A DNA stretch of 25,720 bases, from the NCBI GenBank assembly GCA_910587835.1, contig CAJUNQ010000002.1, forward strand, positions 1-25,720, given 5' to 3'. A model generated the notes under the pieces. That model did not search any database and was not told the DNA's origin. It worked only from the letters and a program-made list of their open reading frames with translations. A program made the position numbers and the translations under genes. Source of the stretch: an uncultured Oscillospiraceae bacterium (GTDB lineage: Bacteria; Bacillota; Clostridia; Oscillospirales; Acutalibacteraceae). Shown piece by piece: positions 13,540 through 21,090 of this stretch; positions within the stretch are counted from its first letter, which is position 1; every line of letters starts with the position of its first letter.

Positions 13540-14934
13540 ATGGACGAACTGCGTAAACGGCAGAAAATCATATCCCAGCTTGTGGAGGCCCGTCTGGAAC
13601 AGGGCATTTCCCAGGCAGAGCTGGCCAGACGGCTGGGAATCCAGCGTTCCGGCATCAACCGCCTGGAAAGTGGGACACAGAACCCCACGCTTGATATGAT
13701 CTTAAAAATCGCCTCGGCGCTGGGGAAGGATGTTTCACTGGAACTGAACGACAAGGAGGAGCCTATGAGTCATGTTTACAGTCTCCGCATTTATGATACG
13801 GAGCTAATGCGCTTTTCTATGGAAAAGCAGGGCTTGTCCGGCCTTGTGGCTGAAATCTTATACACCAACGAGGAGCAGGCCCATTTGCTGCCTTTGGATA
13901 TGGAGCGCACCGGCGAGGGCGTCATCCATTGGCTGGAGCGGCGGGTTATCCCTAAAAACCGTGCCTTTGTGGACGAGATTCTGAAAACCCTTGGCCTCAG
14001 CCATAACGACACCAAGGGAATCATCGACGTGTGCAAGGGGCTGTCGCTGAACGACAGCTATTGGGTGGTGCCGGAAGGATTTGAGGGGAAATTCTCCCAA
14101 TACAATCTTTACGAAAATCGCTTTTCCGAGATACTGGCGCTGGTGGCCTATACCGGCGCAGGCGGGAGCCGGCAGGCATTTACCACGTCCCCGGAGCTGA
14201 CCACAGGCGGTATGCTGCCCAAGGCGTGGCGCTATGTGGACCACGATGGGATTTATCTCTATAAGGGCGGCACGACCGGCGCGTCCAATACGGGCCGGGA
14301 ACCGTACTGCGAGTATTATGCTTCGCAGATTGCGGAAACCATGCGTCTGAACGCCGTGCATTATGACCTGGAGAACTGGAAAGGCATTACCGCCTCTAAG
14401 TGCGCCCTGTTTACCAACATCGACACGGCCTATATCCCCATTGGGCGCATTGTCCGAACCGGGGGCATTGCCGCCTGCCTTGCCTACTACGACAAGCTGG
14501 GACCGGAGTTTTCCGAGCAAATCCGCAGTATGCTGGTGTTTGACGCCCTGATCTACAATGAGGACCGACACTTTGGAAACTTTGGCGTCCTGCGGGATAA
14601 CCACAGCGGCAGCATCATTGCGCCCGCCCCCATTTTTGACAACGGGCTGTCCCTGTTCTGCTATGCCGGCAAGGAAGATTATGCGAACCTGGACGAGTAT
14701 GCAAAAACCCGTTCCAACCCCTACAACATCTCCTATGAGGAAGTGTGTGCGGAGGTCATGGGGCCAAAGCAGAAAGAGCAGCTCCGCCGCATGATCGGGT
14801 TCCGGTTCAAGCGCCACGAAAGCCTGGGCCTGCCGGAAGAACATCTGCAGGCCATTGAGAAGCATTTGGAGGGCCGGGTGCGTAAGCTGCTGGCAATCCC
14901 CACCCGTCATCTGAAACAGGAGAAGGCGCGGTAA
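13540..14934 (+). CDS. single-chain HTH (HipB-like)-HipA-like kinase fusion
   Basis: 464 residues. Residues about 12-66 are an XRE/HipB helix-turn-helix (GISQAELARRLGIQRSGINRLESG). The remainder looks like a HipA-type Ser/Thr kinase: Lys242 in IYLYKGGTTG and a Glu in EPYCEYYA for ATP binding, the catalytic segment YNEDRHFGNFG with Asp342 and the metal-binding FDNG with Asp367. In HipBA systems HipA phosphorylates aminoacyl-tRNA synthetases or other targets and HipB represses and neutralises it; here both are joined in one chain. The region joining the two (DKEEPMSHVYSLRIY) contains an internal Met preceded by AAGGAGG at 13754-13760, so the kinase might also be made alone from 13765. It has its own promoter and terminator. 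An element-stabilising or persistence role is inferred. Confidence 0.85.
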   Translation: MDELRKRQKIISQLVEARLEQGISQAELARRLGIQRSGINRLESGTQNPTLDMILKIASALGKDVSLELNDKEEPMSHVYSLRIYDTELMRFSMEKQGLSGLVAEILYTNEEQAHLLPLDMERTGEGVIHWLERRVIPKNRAFVDEILKTLGLSHNDTKGIIDVCKGLSLNDSYWVVPEGFEGKFSQYNLYENRFSEILALVAYTGAGGSRQAFTTSPELTTGGMLPKAWRYVDHDGIYLYKGGTTGASNTGREPYCEYYASQIAETMRLNAVHYDLENWKGITASKCALFTNIDTAYIPIGRIVRTGGIAACLAYYDKLGPEFSEQIRSMLVFDALIYNEDRHFGNFGVLRDNHSGSIIAPAPIFDNGLSLFCYAGKEDYANLDEYAKTRSNPYNISYEEVCAEVMGPKQKEQLRRMIGFRFKRHESLGLPEEHLQAIEKHLEGRVRKLLAIPTRHLKQEKAR

Positions 14935-14951
14935 AAACGAATACCTTTTTT

Positions 14952-14983
14952 GGAGAGCGTTCTGAAAATGGACGCTCTTTTTT
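14952..14983 (+). terminator. intrinsic terminator
   Basis: AGAGCGT (14954-14960) pairs with ACGCTCT (14972-14978), extendable by two pairs inward, followed by six T (14978-14983). The DpnD/PcfM-like gene starts 30 nt later, too close for an independent promoter. Confidence 0.8.
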
Positions 14984-15013
14984 GTTGCCCATTTTTAGAG
15001 AGGAGCGTGAGCG

Positions 15014-15205
15014 ATGAACCATTATGATGTTACCATCCGGGAAACGCTGGAGGTGAAAATGAAGGTGGCGGCAAACAGCCGGGAGGAGGCCGAGCAGTTT
15101 GCCAGGGACCAATGGAAACGCGGCGAAGTCGTTCTGGACGCCAGCCATTTTACCGGCGTGGAGTTCCATGCCAAGCGGTATTCCCGTGACCGGGGCGAGC
15201 GATGA
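15014..15205 (+). CDS. DpnD/PcfM-like small protein
   Basis: 63 residues. The pattern of an N-terminal strand pair (YDVTIRETLEVKMKVAANSREEAEQFA), DQWKRGEVVLDASHFTGVEF and a basic tail matches the short DpnD/PcfM C-terminal-type proteins encoded just before relaxosome genes in conjugative elements such as pCF10. The precise function is unknown; its constant position suggests a transfer accessory role. GAGGAGCG at about 14999-15006 is the ribosome-binding site. It lies right after a terminator and just upstream of the candidate oriT. Confidence 0.72.
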   Translation: MNHYDVTIRETLEVKMKVAANSREEAEQFARDQWKRGEVVLDASHFTGVEFHAKRYSRDRGER

Positions 15206-15260
15206 GTTCTTTTTTCGCCTGTCCCAGATTCCCCGCAGGGGAATGGAATGTAGCTGTACC

Positions 15261-15346
15261 AGCAAGCATCGCCTTTGTGATACCACAAAGGCCGCTTGTT
15301 AGGGGGAACGCCCCCTAATACCCCTTTTGAAAGGATGGAGGTTTTC
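15261..15346 (+). other. candidate origin of transfer (oriT)
   Basis: Two nested or adjacent hairpins precede mobC and the relaxase gene. AGCAAGC (15261-15267) pairs with GCTTGTT (15294-15300) around GCCTTTGTG (15271-15279)/CACAAAGGC (15284-15292). Next to it, TTAGGGGG (15299-15306) pairs with CCCCCTAA (15311-15318), followed by TACCCCTTTTG. Inverted repeats next to a C-rich motif, directly upstream of mobC-relaxase, are the usual layout of MOBP oriT sites. The nick position cannot be read from sequence alone. Confidence 0.5.
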
Positions 15347-15460
15347 ATGGAAGGATTGTTTTTTGCCATTGGATTTCTGCTGGGCGGTGTGGTAGGCGTG
15401 CTGATTATGTGCCTGCTTCAAATCAACCGCATAGGCAGAAAGGAGGATTCGGAAGAATGA
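15347..15460 (+). CDS. DUF3789-like 37-residue membrane protein
   Basis: A very short gene, MEGLFFAIGFLLGGVVGVLIMCLLQ followed by a charged tail INRIGRKEDSEE. It is one membrane helix with a Gly-rich face and matches the DUF3789 type found next to relaxase genes in clostridial ICEs. GGATGGAGG at 15333-15341 gives the start and its stop codon overlaps the mobC start (ATGA at 15457-15460), so it is translationally coupled to mobC. Function unknown. Its position suggests a link with the relaxosome at the membrane. Confidence 0.75.
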   Translation: MEGLFFAIGFLLGGVVGVLIMCLLQINRIGRKEDSEE

Positions 15461-15786
15461 GAAAACGCAACGTACACGTCCAGTTCTGGCTGGACAAAAA
15501 AGAGGCGGAAGCCTTTAACAAAAAAGTAAAGCGCAGCGGCCTTTCCCGTGAGGCGTACCTGCGCCATCTGGTGAACGGCCTGGTTCCCCAGGACGCGCCG
15601 CCGCCCGCCTACTACGATTTTATGCGGGAGCTTCACCGGATTGGCGGAAACCTCAACCAGATCGCCCAGAAAGCCCATGTGCTGGGCGTCATTGATGAGC
15701 GCCGCTACGATGAGGAAATGCGGAAGTTTGACCAGCTTGTCCGGGACATCACCAAAGCGGTGATCCTGCCCAAGCCAATGGAGTAA
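15457..15786 (+). CDS. mobC: MobC-family relaxosome accessory protein
   Basis: 109 residues. The N-terminus is ribbon-helix-helix-like (NVHVQFWLDKKEAEAFNKKVKRSGLSREAYLRHLV). The conserved MobC block FMRELHRIGGNLNQIAQKAH lies in the middle. MobC proteins bind oriT and help the relaxase open the nick region. AAGGAGG at 15440-15446 lies 10 nt upstream inside the DUF3789-like gene. The relaxase gene follows immediately, with the end of mobC supplying its ribosome-binding site. Confidence 0.87.
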   Translation: MRKRNVHVQFWLDKKEAEAFNKKVKRSGLSREAYLRHLVNGLVPQDAPPPAYYDFMRELHRIGGNLNQIAQKAHVLGVIDERRYDEEMRKFDQLVRDITKAVILPKPME

Positions 15787-15788
15787 CT

Positions 15789-17225
15789 TTGGCTACCACA
15801 TCCATCTGGCGGGTGAACGGCTGGCTGGGCAAGGTCCTCATCTATATCGAGAATCCAGACAAGACCGAAAATCCTGATTTCTTTGAAAAGCAGGATATGG
15901 ATGGCAAGGAGGCCCAGGGCCTATCCGATGTGATCGAGTATGCCGTCCAGCAGCAAAAAACAGGCAAGGCGGTGGAAAGCGAAGGCGAAACGGTCATGCG
16001 GCAGTTTGTTTCCGGGGTGAATTGCAGCCCCTCTACTGCCCGCGATGAGATGATAGCGGTAAAAAAGCGTTTCGGAAAGGAGGACGGGACTGTGGCCTAC
16101 CACGGCTATCAGAGCTTTGCCCCCGGCGAGGCCACGCCGGAGCTGGCCCATGAGATCGGCCTTGCCCTAGCAAAAAAGCTGTGGGGTGAAAAATACCAGG
16201 TGCTGGTGGCTACCCATCTGGACAGGGAAAATCATCTGCACAATCATTTTGTAGTGAACACGGTTTCCTTCGTGGACGGCATCAAGTACCATCGTACCGA
16301 GCAGGATTATTTCGATATGCAGCGGGAATCCGACCGGCTGTGCCGGGAGTATGGGCTTTCCGTCATTGAGAACCCCCAGCGGGGAAAATCCAAGCACTAC
16401 GGGGAATGGCGGGCCGAGCAGGAAGGCCGCCCCACCTATCTCTCCCTCATCAAAGCCGATGTGGATACTGCCATCCGCCAGTCTATGACGGAACGGCAGT
16501 TTTTTTATCATCTGCGGCAGATGGGCTACGACGTCAAGGTGGGCAAAGATATTACGGTCCGCCCGCCGAATTACCCCCGTGGACGCAAGCTCATGCGTAA
16601 CTTTGGCGAGGACTACTCGATGGAGAACATCCGCAGGCGGATTTTAGCCCAGCGCCGCCCCCAGCGGGAACACAGGCCGGAGCCGTTTCGGTGCAGGCTC
16701 CACGGGGATTTGAAACAGGCCAAAAAGGTGACGGGGTTCCGCGCCCTCTACTTCCACTACTGCTATCTGCTGGGGGTATTCCCCCAAAAGCAGAACCGCC
16801 CGCCCAGGCGGGTGCCTCATACACTGCGGGAAGATTTGATTCGGGCGCAGGAGCTTACCGACGAAGCCCGCCTTCTCTCCCGCCACCGCATTGACACCCT
16901 GGAGCAGCTTAACGCCTATCGGTCCGATGTGGAATCTCAGCTTGCCGGCCTGACGGAACAGCGGAAAAGCCTGTACCGGAAACTTCGCACCAAGGCAGTG
17001 CTGGCCGACCCAGCCCAGCAGGAACACATTCGGGCTGAGATCTCCAAACTATCTGCGCAGATCAAGGAGCTGCGCCGGGAGGTGAAGCTGTGCGGGGATA
17101 TTGCCCTGCGCTCCACTTCCATCAAGGATAAGATACAGGCCGCCCGTGAGGAAGTCTCCGGCAGGGATGAGAAAGCCCGCCAGGAGCCGGAGCAGGGCCG
17201 GGCGGCTCCCCCAGGAAGGAGATGA
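15789..17225 (+). CDS. mobA: MOBP-type relaxase (MobA/TraI-like)
   Basis: 478 residues starting at TTG, with GGAG at 15780-15783 overlapping the mobC stop region; the TTG gives the conserved N-terminus ATTSIWRVNGWLGKVLIYIENP, and the TTG start is usual in this relaxase group as I know it. The nuclease domain spans about residues 1-230. The metal-binding motif III is H-L-D-R-E-N-H-L-H-N-H at 143-153 (His143, His149, His151, His153), preceded by VAYHGYQSFAPGEATPELAH. The nucleophilic Tyr is probably the one in LIYIENP near the N-terminus. The C-terminal half is helical and basic with a coiled-coil stretch (about 380-460). It would nick oriT and pilot the strand into the recipient. Confidence 0.9.
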   Translation: MATTSIWRVNGWLGKVLIYIENPDKTENPDFFEKQDMDGKEAQGLSDVIEYAVQQQKTGKAVESEGETVMRQFVSGVNCSPSTARDEMIAVKKRFGKEDGTVAYHGYQSFAPGEATPELAHEIGLALAKKLWGEKYQVLVATHLDRENHLHNHFVVNTVSFVDGIKYHRTEQDYFDMQRESDRLCREYGLSVIENPQRGKSKHYGEWRAEQEGRPTYLSLIKADVDTAIRQSMTERQFFYHLRQMGYDVKVGKDITVRPPNYPRGRKLMRNFGEDYSMENIRRRILAQRRPQREHRPEPFRCRLHGDLKQAKKVTGFRALYFHYCYLLGVFPQKQNRPPRRVPHTLREDLIRAQELTDEARLLSRHRIDTLEQLNAYRSDVESQLAGLTEQRKSLYRKLRTKAVLADPAQQEHIRAEISKLSAQIKELRREVKLCGDIALRSTSIKDKIQAAREEVSGRDEKARQEPEQGRAAPPGRR

Positions 17226-17231
17226 TTTTCG

Positions 17232-18044
17232 ATGTATAACTCAGGCGACGCGGCGGAGCAAGTGGTACGGATGAGCCTGGAGGGTGCTGAATTTGCCCTC
17301 AAGATCACCGGCACTGCCGCTAAAAATCTGGCCGCCGCCCTTTACACGGTTTTGAAAGACCAGAAAAAGACCAAGGGCAAAGCCCGTATTGAGGCTATGC
17401 TGCGGGAGAAGCGCCCCTTAAAGGTTTACACCATCAGGAAGGAGGATTGCCCGGAGTTTGCCAAGCAAGCCAAGGGGTACGGGATTCTCTATGCGCCCAT
17501 CCCGGTGAAGAAAGGCGACGATACCATCGACATTCTGGTGTTCGAGGATGACGCCGCCAGAGCCAACCGGATCGTGGAGAAGTTCAAGCTCACGGTAGTG
17601 GACACGGCTTCGATCAAGGAGGATATTGAGAAATCCCGTGAACAGCGCGGCAGCGAACCCGCCGCCCCGGAGCAGGCCATGCCGGAAAAGAGCGAGGACG
17701 ACCAGCTTTTGGATGAGCTGATGGAGAAGCCCGTCCAGAAGGAGAAGGCCCAGCCAGAGCACCCGGCAGCGGAGAAAACCGATTCTTTTACACCAGCGGC
17801 GGAAAAATCCCATCCGTCCGCGCCTATCTCCGAGAGCAGCAGCAAGTCCGCAAGGGGTACTTCTGATGGGGCCGAAAAGCCTTCCGTCCGGCAGGAACTG
17901 CGGGACATCCAGGCCCAGCGGAAGAAGGAGGCGGAGGCTGCCAGGGCCGAGGAGCCGGCTGCGCCCCAGAAGAAGGCGGCTCAGAAAACCACACGGCACC
18001 AGCCGCCCAAACCCAAAAAGAAACCCAAATCGAAAGAGAGGTAA
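17232..18044 (+). CDS. PcfB-family (DUF3801) transfer protein
   Basis: 270 residues. Residues about 1-130 are the DUF3801/PcfB domain (AEQVVRMSLEGAEFALKITGTAAKNLAAAL...KVYTIRKEDCPEFAKQAKGYGILYAPI). The remainder is low-complexity and Glu/Pro/Lys/Ala-rich, ending in a very basic tail (KPKKKPKSKER), probably unstructured. In pCF10, PcfB works with the coupling protein PcfC to recruit the relaxosome. Here it lies between the relaxase and the ArdC-like gene and upstream of virD4, consistent with that role. The ribosome-binding site AAGGAGATG is at 17217-17225, overlapping the relaxase stop codon. Confidence 0.87.
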   Translation: MYNSGDAAEQVVRMSLEGAEFALKITGTAAKNLAAALYTVLKDQKKTKGKARIEAMLREKRPLKVYTIRKEDCPEFAKQAKGYGILYAPIPVKKGDDTIDILVFEDDAARANRIVEKFKLTVVDTASIKEDIEKSREQRGSEPAAPEQAMPEKSEDDQLLDELMEKPVQKEKAQPEHPAAEKTDSFTPAAEKSHPSAPISESSSKSARGTSDGAEKPSVRQELRDIQAQRKKEAEAARAEEPAAPQKKAAQKTTRHQPPKPKKKPKSKER

Positions 18045-18050
18045 TCTGTG

Positions 18051-18974
18051 ATGAATAACTTTGATGATCTGTTTGAACAGCAGCCCCAGGCGGAGACCGC
18101 GCCGCAGAAACAGGAAAGCCGGAAAGAGCGCCCTAAGCGCCAGTGGTGGCAGGTAAAAGAGGAAAAGCAGCGGAAAGAAGCCTATGCCACCTTGGATAAG
18201 ATTTTTGGAGAGTTCTCCGAAGGCACGGGCAGTATGGAGGCATATCTGGATGTGCAGAGCCGGTTCCCCTTCCACTCTGCCCGCAATGCGCTGCTGATCG
18301 GGGAACAATGCCCCGACGCGGTGCGTGTAGGCGGCTACAAGGAGTGGCATTCCCAGGGGATCGAGATTTTGGAGGATGAGAAGCGTTTGCCCATCATCAT
18401 CCTGGAGCCGGGCAAGGCATACCGCCGTGAGGATGGCAGCGTGGGCCAGAACTTTTACGCCAAGGAAGTCTATGATATTTCCCAGACCACGGCGCGGGAT
18501 CAGGCGCAGCCCCAGGTGAGCTACGATGACCGCCTGCTCTTGAAGGGCCTGATCGCCAGTTCCCCGGTGCCTATCCGGGCTGTGGAGGAGCTGCCCCAGG
18601 GCCGTGGTGCCATGTTTTCCGCAGAGCAGAACGCCATCCTGGTGAAAAAGGGCATGGACGCGCCGGATATTTTCCGCTGTGTTTCGCTGGAGGTTGCCAA
18701 TGTGCAGCTTGCCCAAAGCATGGACGGCTATTCCAGGGAAACGGACGGCTACAAAGCCTATGCGGTCAGCTATATGCTCTGCAAGCGGTATGGCGTGGAC
18801 GCCAAAGAGTATGAGATTTCCAAGCTGGACGGCGTGTTTCAGGGGCAGGTTCCAAGGGAGGATATTCCTGCGGCCCTCACTGATATGCGGGACGCCTTCA
18901 AATCCTTGAATGGCCGTATGGCCAGGGCTATGGGCCTCACCCGCGACAGCAAGCAGAAGGAACAGGAACGGTAA
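18051..18974 (+). CDS. ArdC/LtrC-like protein lacking the metallopeptidase motif
   Basis: 307 residues (ATG at 18051; a GTG at 18048 is also in frame). After a charged N-terminal tail, residues about 45-150 resemble the ArdC-like single-strand-DNA-binding domain: YLDVQSRFPFHSARNALLIGEQCPDAVRVGGYKEWHSQG then LPIIILEPGKAY. The C-terminal half resembles the ArdC/ImmA-type peptidase fold (RGAMFSAEQNAILVKKGMDAPDIFRCV) but where an HExxH zinc motif is expected it has SLEVANVQL, so it is probably catalytically dead. ArdC-type proteins protect entering single-stranded DNA from restriction. It forms part of the relaxase-PcfB-ArdC operon (gap of only a few bases). Confidence 0.72.
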   Translation: MNNFDDLFEQQPQAETAPQKQESRKERPKRQWWQVKEEKQRKEAYATLDKIFGEFSEGTGSMEAYLDVQSRFPFHSARNALLIGEQCPDAVRVGGYKEWHSQGIEILEDEKRLPIIILEPGKAYRREDGSVGQNFYAKEVYDISQTTARDQAQPQVSYDDRLLLKGLIASSPVPIRAVEELPQGRGAMFSAEQNAILVKKGMDAPDIFRCVSLEVANVQLAQSMDGYSRETDGYKAYAVSYMLCKRYGVDAKEYEISKLDGVFQGQVPREDIPAALTDMRDAFKSLNGRMARAMGLTRDSKQKEQER

Positions 18975-18989
18975 AGGAGGTTTTGAGAA

Positions 18990-19283
18990 ATGGAACGACA
19001 GGACAAGGTTGTCCTCACCCTGGACAGCTATGAACACGGCATTATGATCCGCGCTCTCAATGAGCTGCGTAACGATATGCTGGAGGAACAGCGCGACCCC
19101 GGCCCGGTGGAGGATGTTCTGCTGAAAACCATTGACGCCCCTCGTCGTCGCGGGCTGCACTCTCTCGTTTCGCCCGCAGGCGGGCAAAAGCTCGACCGTT
19201 CCGCCGCTCCTCCTCTCCCCACAAAGTCTGATGACTTTGCGGGGACCCCCAAGAAAGGAAGGCGCCGGGATGAAGCCAGATAA
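18990..19283 (+). CDS. small conserved ICE protein with in-frame hairpin-rich insertion
   Basis: 97 residues. Residues 1-55 (VVLTLDSYEHGIMIRALNELRN...VEDVLLKTIDAP) form the same family as the 54-residue protein at 1637. The C-terminal GRRRDEAR ending is basic and overlaps the virD4 start by 14 nt, as tightly packed neighbours do. Between them, about residues 53-88 are Ser/Pro/Ala-rich, look non-native and correspond to a DNA segment with two hairpins (separate entry). Without this segment the protein would be about 60 residues, close to its paralogue. AAAGGAGG at 18973-18980 sets the start. Function unknown. Confidence 0.7.
   Translation: MERQDKVVLTLDSYEHGIMIRALNELRNDMLEEQRDPGPVEDVLLKTIDAPRRRGLHSLVSPAGGQKLDRSAAPPLPTKSDDFAGTPKKGRRRDEAR
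19144..19250. repeat. hairpin-rich segment inserted in frame
   Basis: It contains GCCCGC-AG-GCGGGC (19172-19185) and CCCC-A-CAAAGTC (19217-19228) with GACTTTG-C-GGGG (19233-19244), loop TGAT. It interrupts the homology between the 18990 protein and its paralogue and adds about 35 codons without breaking the frame. Boundaries are approximate. It could be a small palindromic repeat element. Confidence 0.55.
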
Positions 19284-21090
19284 CAAGGCGGGCGGCCCCT
19301 GGCTCTATGCCCTGGGGCTGGTTCCGGTGATCTGGTTCGCCCTGCTGATTGCGCCTGCCATTTCCGGGGGGCTTTCGGAGATCGTAAACGCCCTGCCTGC
19401 GGCAATGAACCATCCATTCAAAATCGTGTGGTGCGAGGACAGTGTAAAAACTGTCCTCATTTTTATTGCCGCCTATGGGCTGGGTATTGGCATTTATCTT
19501 TCATCCCGGCGCAATTACCGCAGAGGCGAAGAACACGGCTCCGCCAAATGGGGCGATCCGCGGGCCGTGAATAAGAAATACCGGGACAGGGACCTGTTCA
19601 AAAACCGCATTTTCACCCAGCACGTCCGCATGGGGCTGGATGGCCGGAAGCACCGCCGCAACCTCAACACCTTGGTGGTGGGCGGCAGCGGCGCGGGAAA
19701 AAGCCGCTTCTATGCCAAAGTGAACATCTGCCAATGCAATACGTCCTTTTTTATTCTGGACTGTAAGGGCGAGCTGCTGCGCGACTGCGGCGGCCTGCTG
19801 GAACGGATGGGCTATGAGATCAAGGTGGTGGATCTTCTGAACATGGAGAAAAGCCACTGCTACAATCCCTTTGCCTATCTGAAATCCGACAACGATGTGC
19901 AGAAGATGGTGACGAACCTGTTCAAAGCCACCACCCCGAAAGGGAGCCAGTCTAACGACCCCTTCTGGGATACGGCGGCCAGTATGCTCCTCATGGCGCT
20001 GGTGTTTTACCTGTGGTACGAAGCGCCGGAGGATGAAAAGAATTTCCCCATGGTCATGGAAATGCTCCGTGCCGGCGAGGTACGGGAGGACGATGATTCT
20101 TACCAATCCCCCCTGGATGAGCTGTTTGACCGGCTGGAAATGCGTTCCCCGGACCATATCGCCGTGAAGTATTACAAGGATTATCGTTCCGGCTCTGCCA
20201 AAACGCTGAAATCTATTCAGATCACTTTGGCGTCCCGCCTGGAGAAATTCAATCTTTCCTCGGTGGCGGCCCTCACCGCCACGGATGAACTGAACCTTTC
20301 CAGCCTGGGCGAGAAAAAAGTGGCTCTCTTTGCCCTCATTCCGGACAACGACGCCAGCTTCAACTTCCTGGTAAGCCTGCTGTATGCCAGCACCTTCCAG
20401 GAACTTTTTTATTCTGCCGACCGGCTACACGGCGGCAGCCTGCCCACACCGGTGCATTTTTTGATGGACGAGTTTGCGAATGTTTCGCTGCCCGATGATT
20501 TCGACAAGCTGCTGGCCACCATGCGCTCCCGGAATATCAGTGTTTCTATCATCATCCAGAACATTGCCCAGCTCAAGGCGCTGTTTGAAAAGCAATGGGA
20601 ATCCATCATCGGCAACTGCGATGAATTTCTGTACCTGGGCGGCAATGAAACGTCCACCCACAAGCTGATCTCCGAGAACTACCTGGGGAAAAGCACCCTC
20701 TGGCTGGACACCTACGGCAAAAGCACCGGGCATTCCGGCAGCTATTCCACCAACAACCAGATCACGGGCCGGGAGCTGATGACGCCCGATGAGGTCCGTA
20801 TGCTGGACAACAATCTGGCCCTGCTCTTTATCCGTGGCGAAGCGCCGCTGATGGATGAAAAGTATGACCTTTTGAAACACCCCAACATCAAGTACACCAC
20901 CGATGGCGGCGCGCCCGTCTATTCCCACGGCGGCACCGAAAACGCTGTGGCGGATATGGTCATTGGCCGCCTCACCCCCGGCGACCTTGCCAATATCCAG
21001 GAGCCGGAAACCCTTTACGAGCTTCTGTCCGATGAGGACATGGAGAATATCTTTCAATTTAAGGAGGACACCCAAAATGAAACTGTTTAA
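19270..21090 (+). CDS. virD4: VirD4/TraG-type coupling protein (T4CP)
   Basis: 606 residues. Two N-terminal membrane helices (about 10-34 WLYALGLVPVIWFALLIAPAI and 57-75 VLIFIAAYGLGIGIYL) precede a cytosolic TraG/VirD4 ATPase. Walker A is GGSGAGKS at 138-145, Walker B LMDEFAN at 398-404 (Asp400-Glu401), with the conserved AKWGDPRAVNKKY lead-in and IIQNIAQLKALFEKQWESIIGNCDEFLYLGG downstream. It would link the relaxosome to the mating channel and pump DNA. The start at 19270 has AAAGGAAGG at about 19254-19262; the open frame upstream passes through the preceding gene and the insertion and is not coding. It overlaps the 18990 gene by 14 nt and the Maff2 gene by 14 nt. Confidence 0.94.
   Translation: MKPDNKAGGPWLYALGLVPVIWFALLIAPAISGGLSEIVNALPAAMNHPFKIVWCEDSVKTVLIFIAAYGLGIGIYLSSRRNYRRGEEHGSAKWGDPRAVNKKYRDRDLFKNRIFTQHVRMGLDGRKHRRNLNTLVVGGSGAGKSRFYAKVNICQCNTSFFILDCKGELLRDCGGLLERMGYEIKVVDLLNMEKSHCYNPFAYLKSDNDVQKMVTNLFKATTPKGSQSNDPFWDTAASMLLMALVFYLWYEAPEDEKNFPMVMEMLRAGEVREDDDSYQSPLDELFDRLEMRSPDHIAVKYYKDYRSGSAKTLKSIQITLASRLEKFNLSSVAALTATDELNLSSLGEKKVALFALIPDNDASFNFLVSLLYASTFQELFYSADRLHGGSLPTPVHFLMDEFANVSLPDDFDKLLATMRSRNISVSIIIQNIAQLKALFEKQWESIIGNCDEFLYLGGNETSTHKLISENYLGKSTLWLDTYGKSTGHSGSYSTNNQITGRELMTPDEVRMLDNNLALLFIRGEAPLMDEKYDLLKHPNIKYTTDGGAPVYSHGGTENAVADMVIGRLTPGDLANIQEPETLYELLSDEDMENIFQFKEDTQNETV

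Noticed and set aside
847..19190. Shared GCGGGCAAAA between the flank repeats and the insertion before virD4
   Set aside because: The match is about ten bases in GC-rich sequence and does not extend; not enough to call one repeat family.
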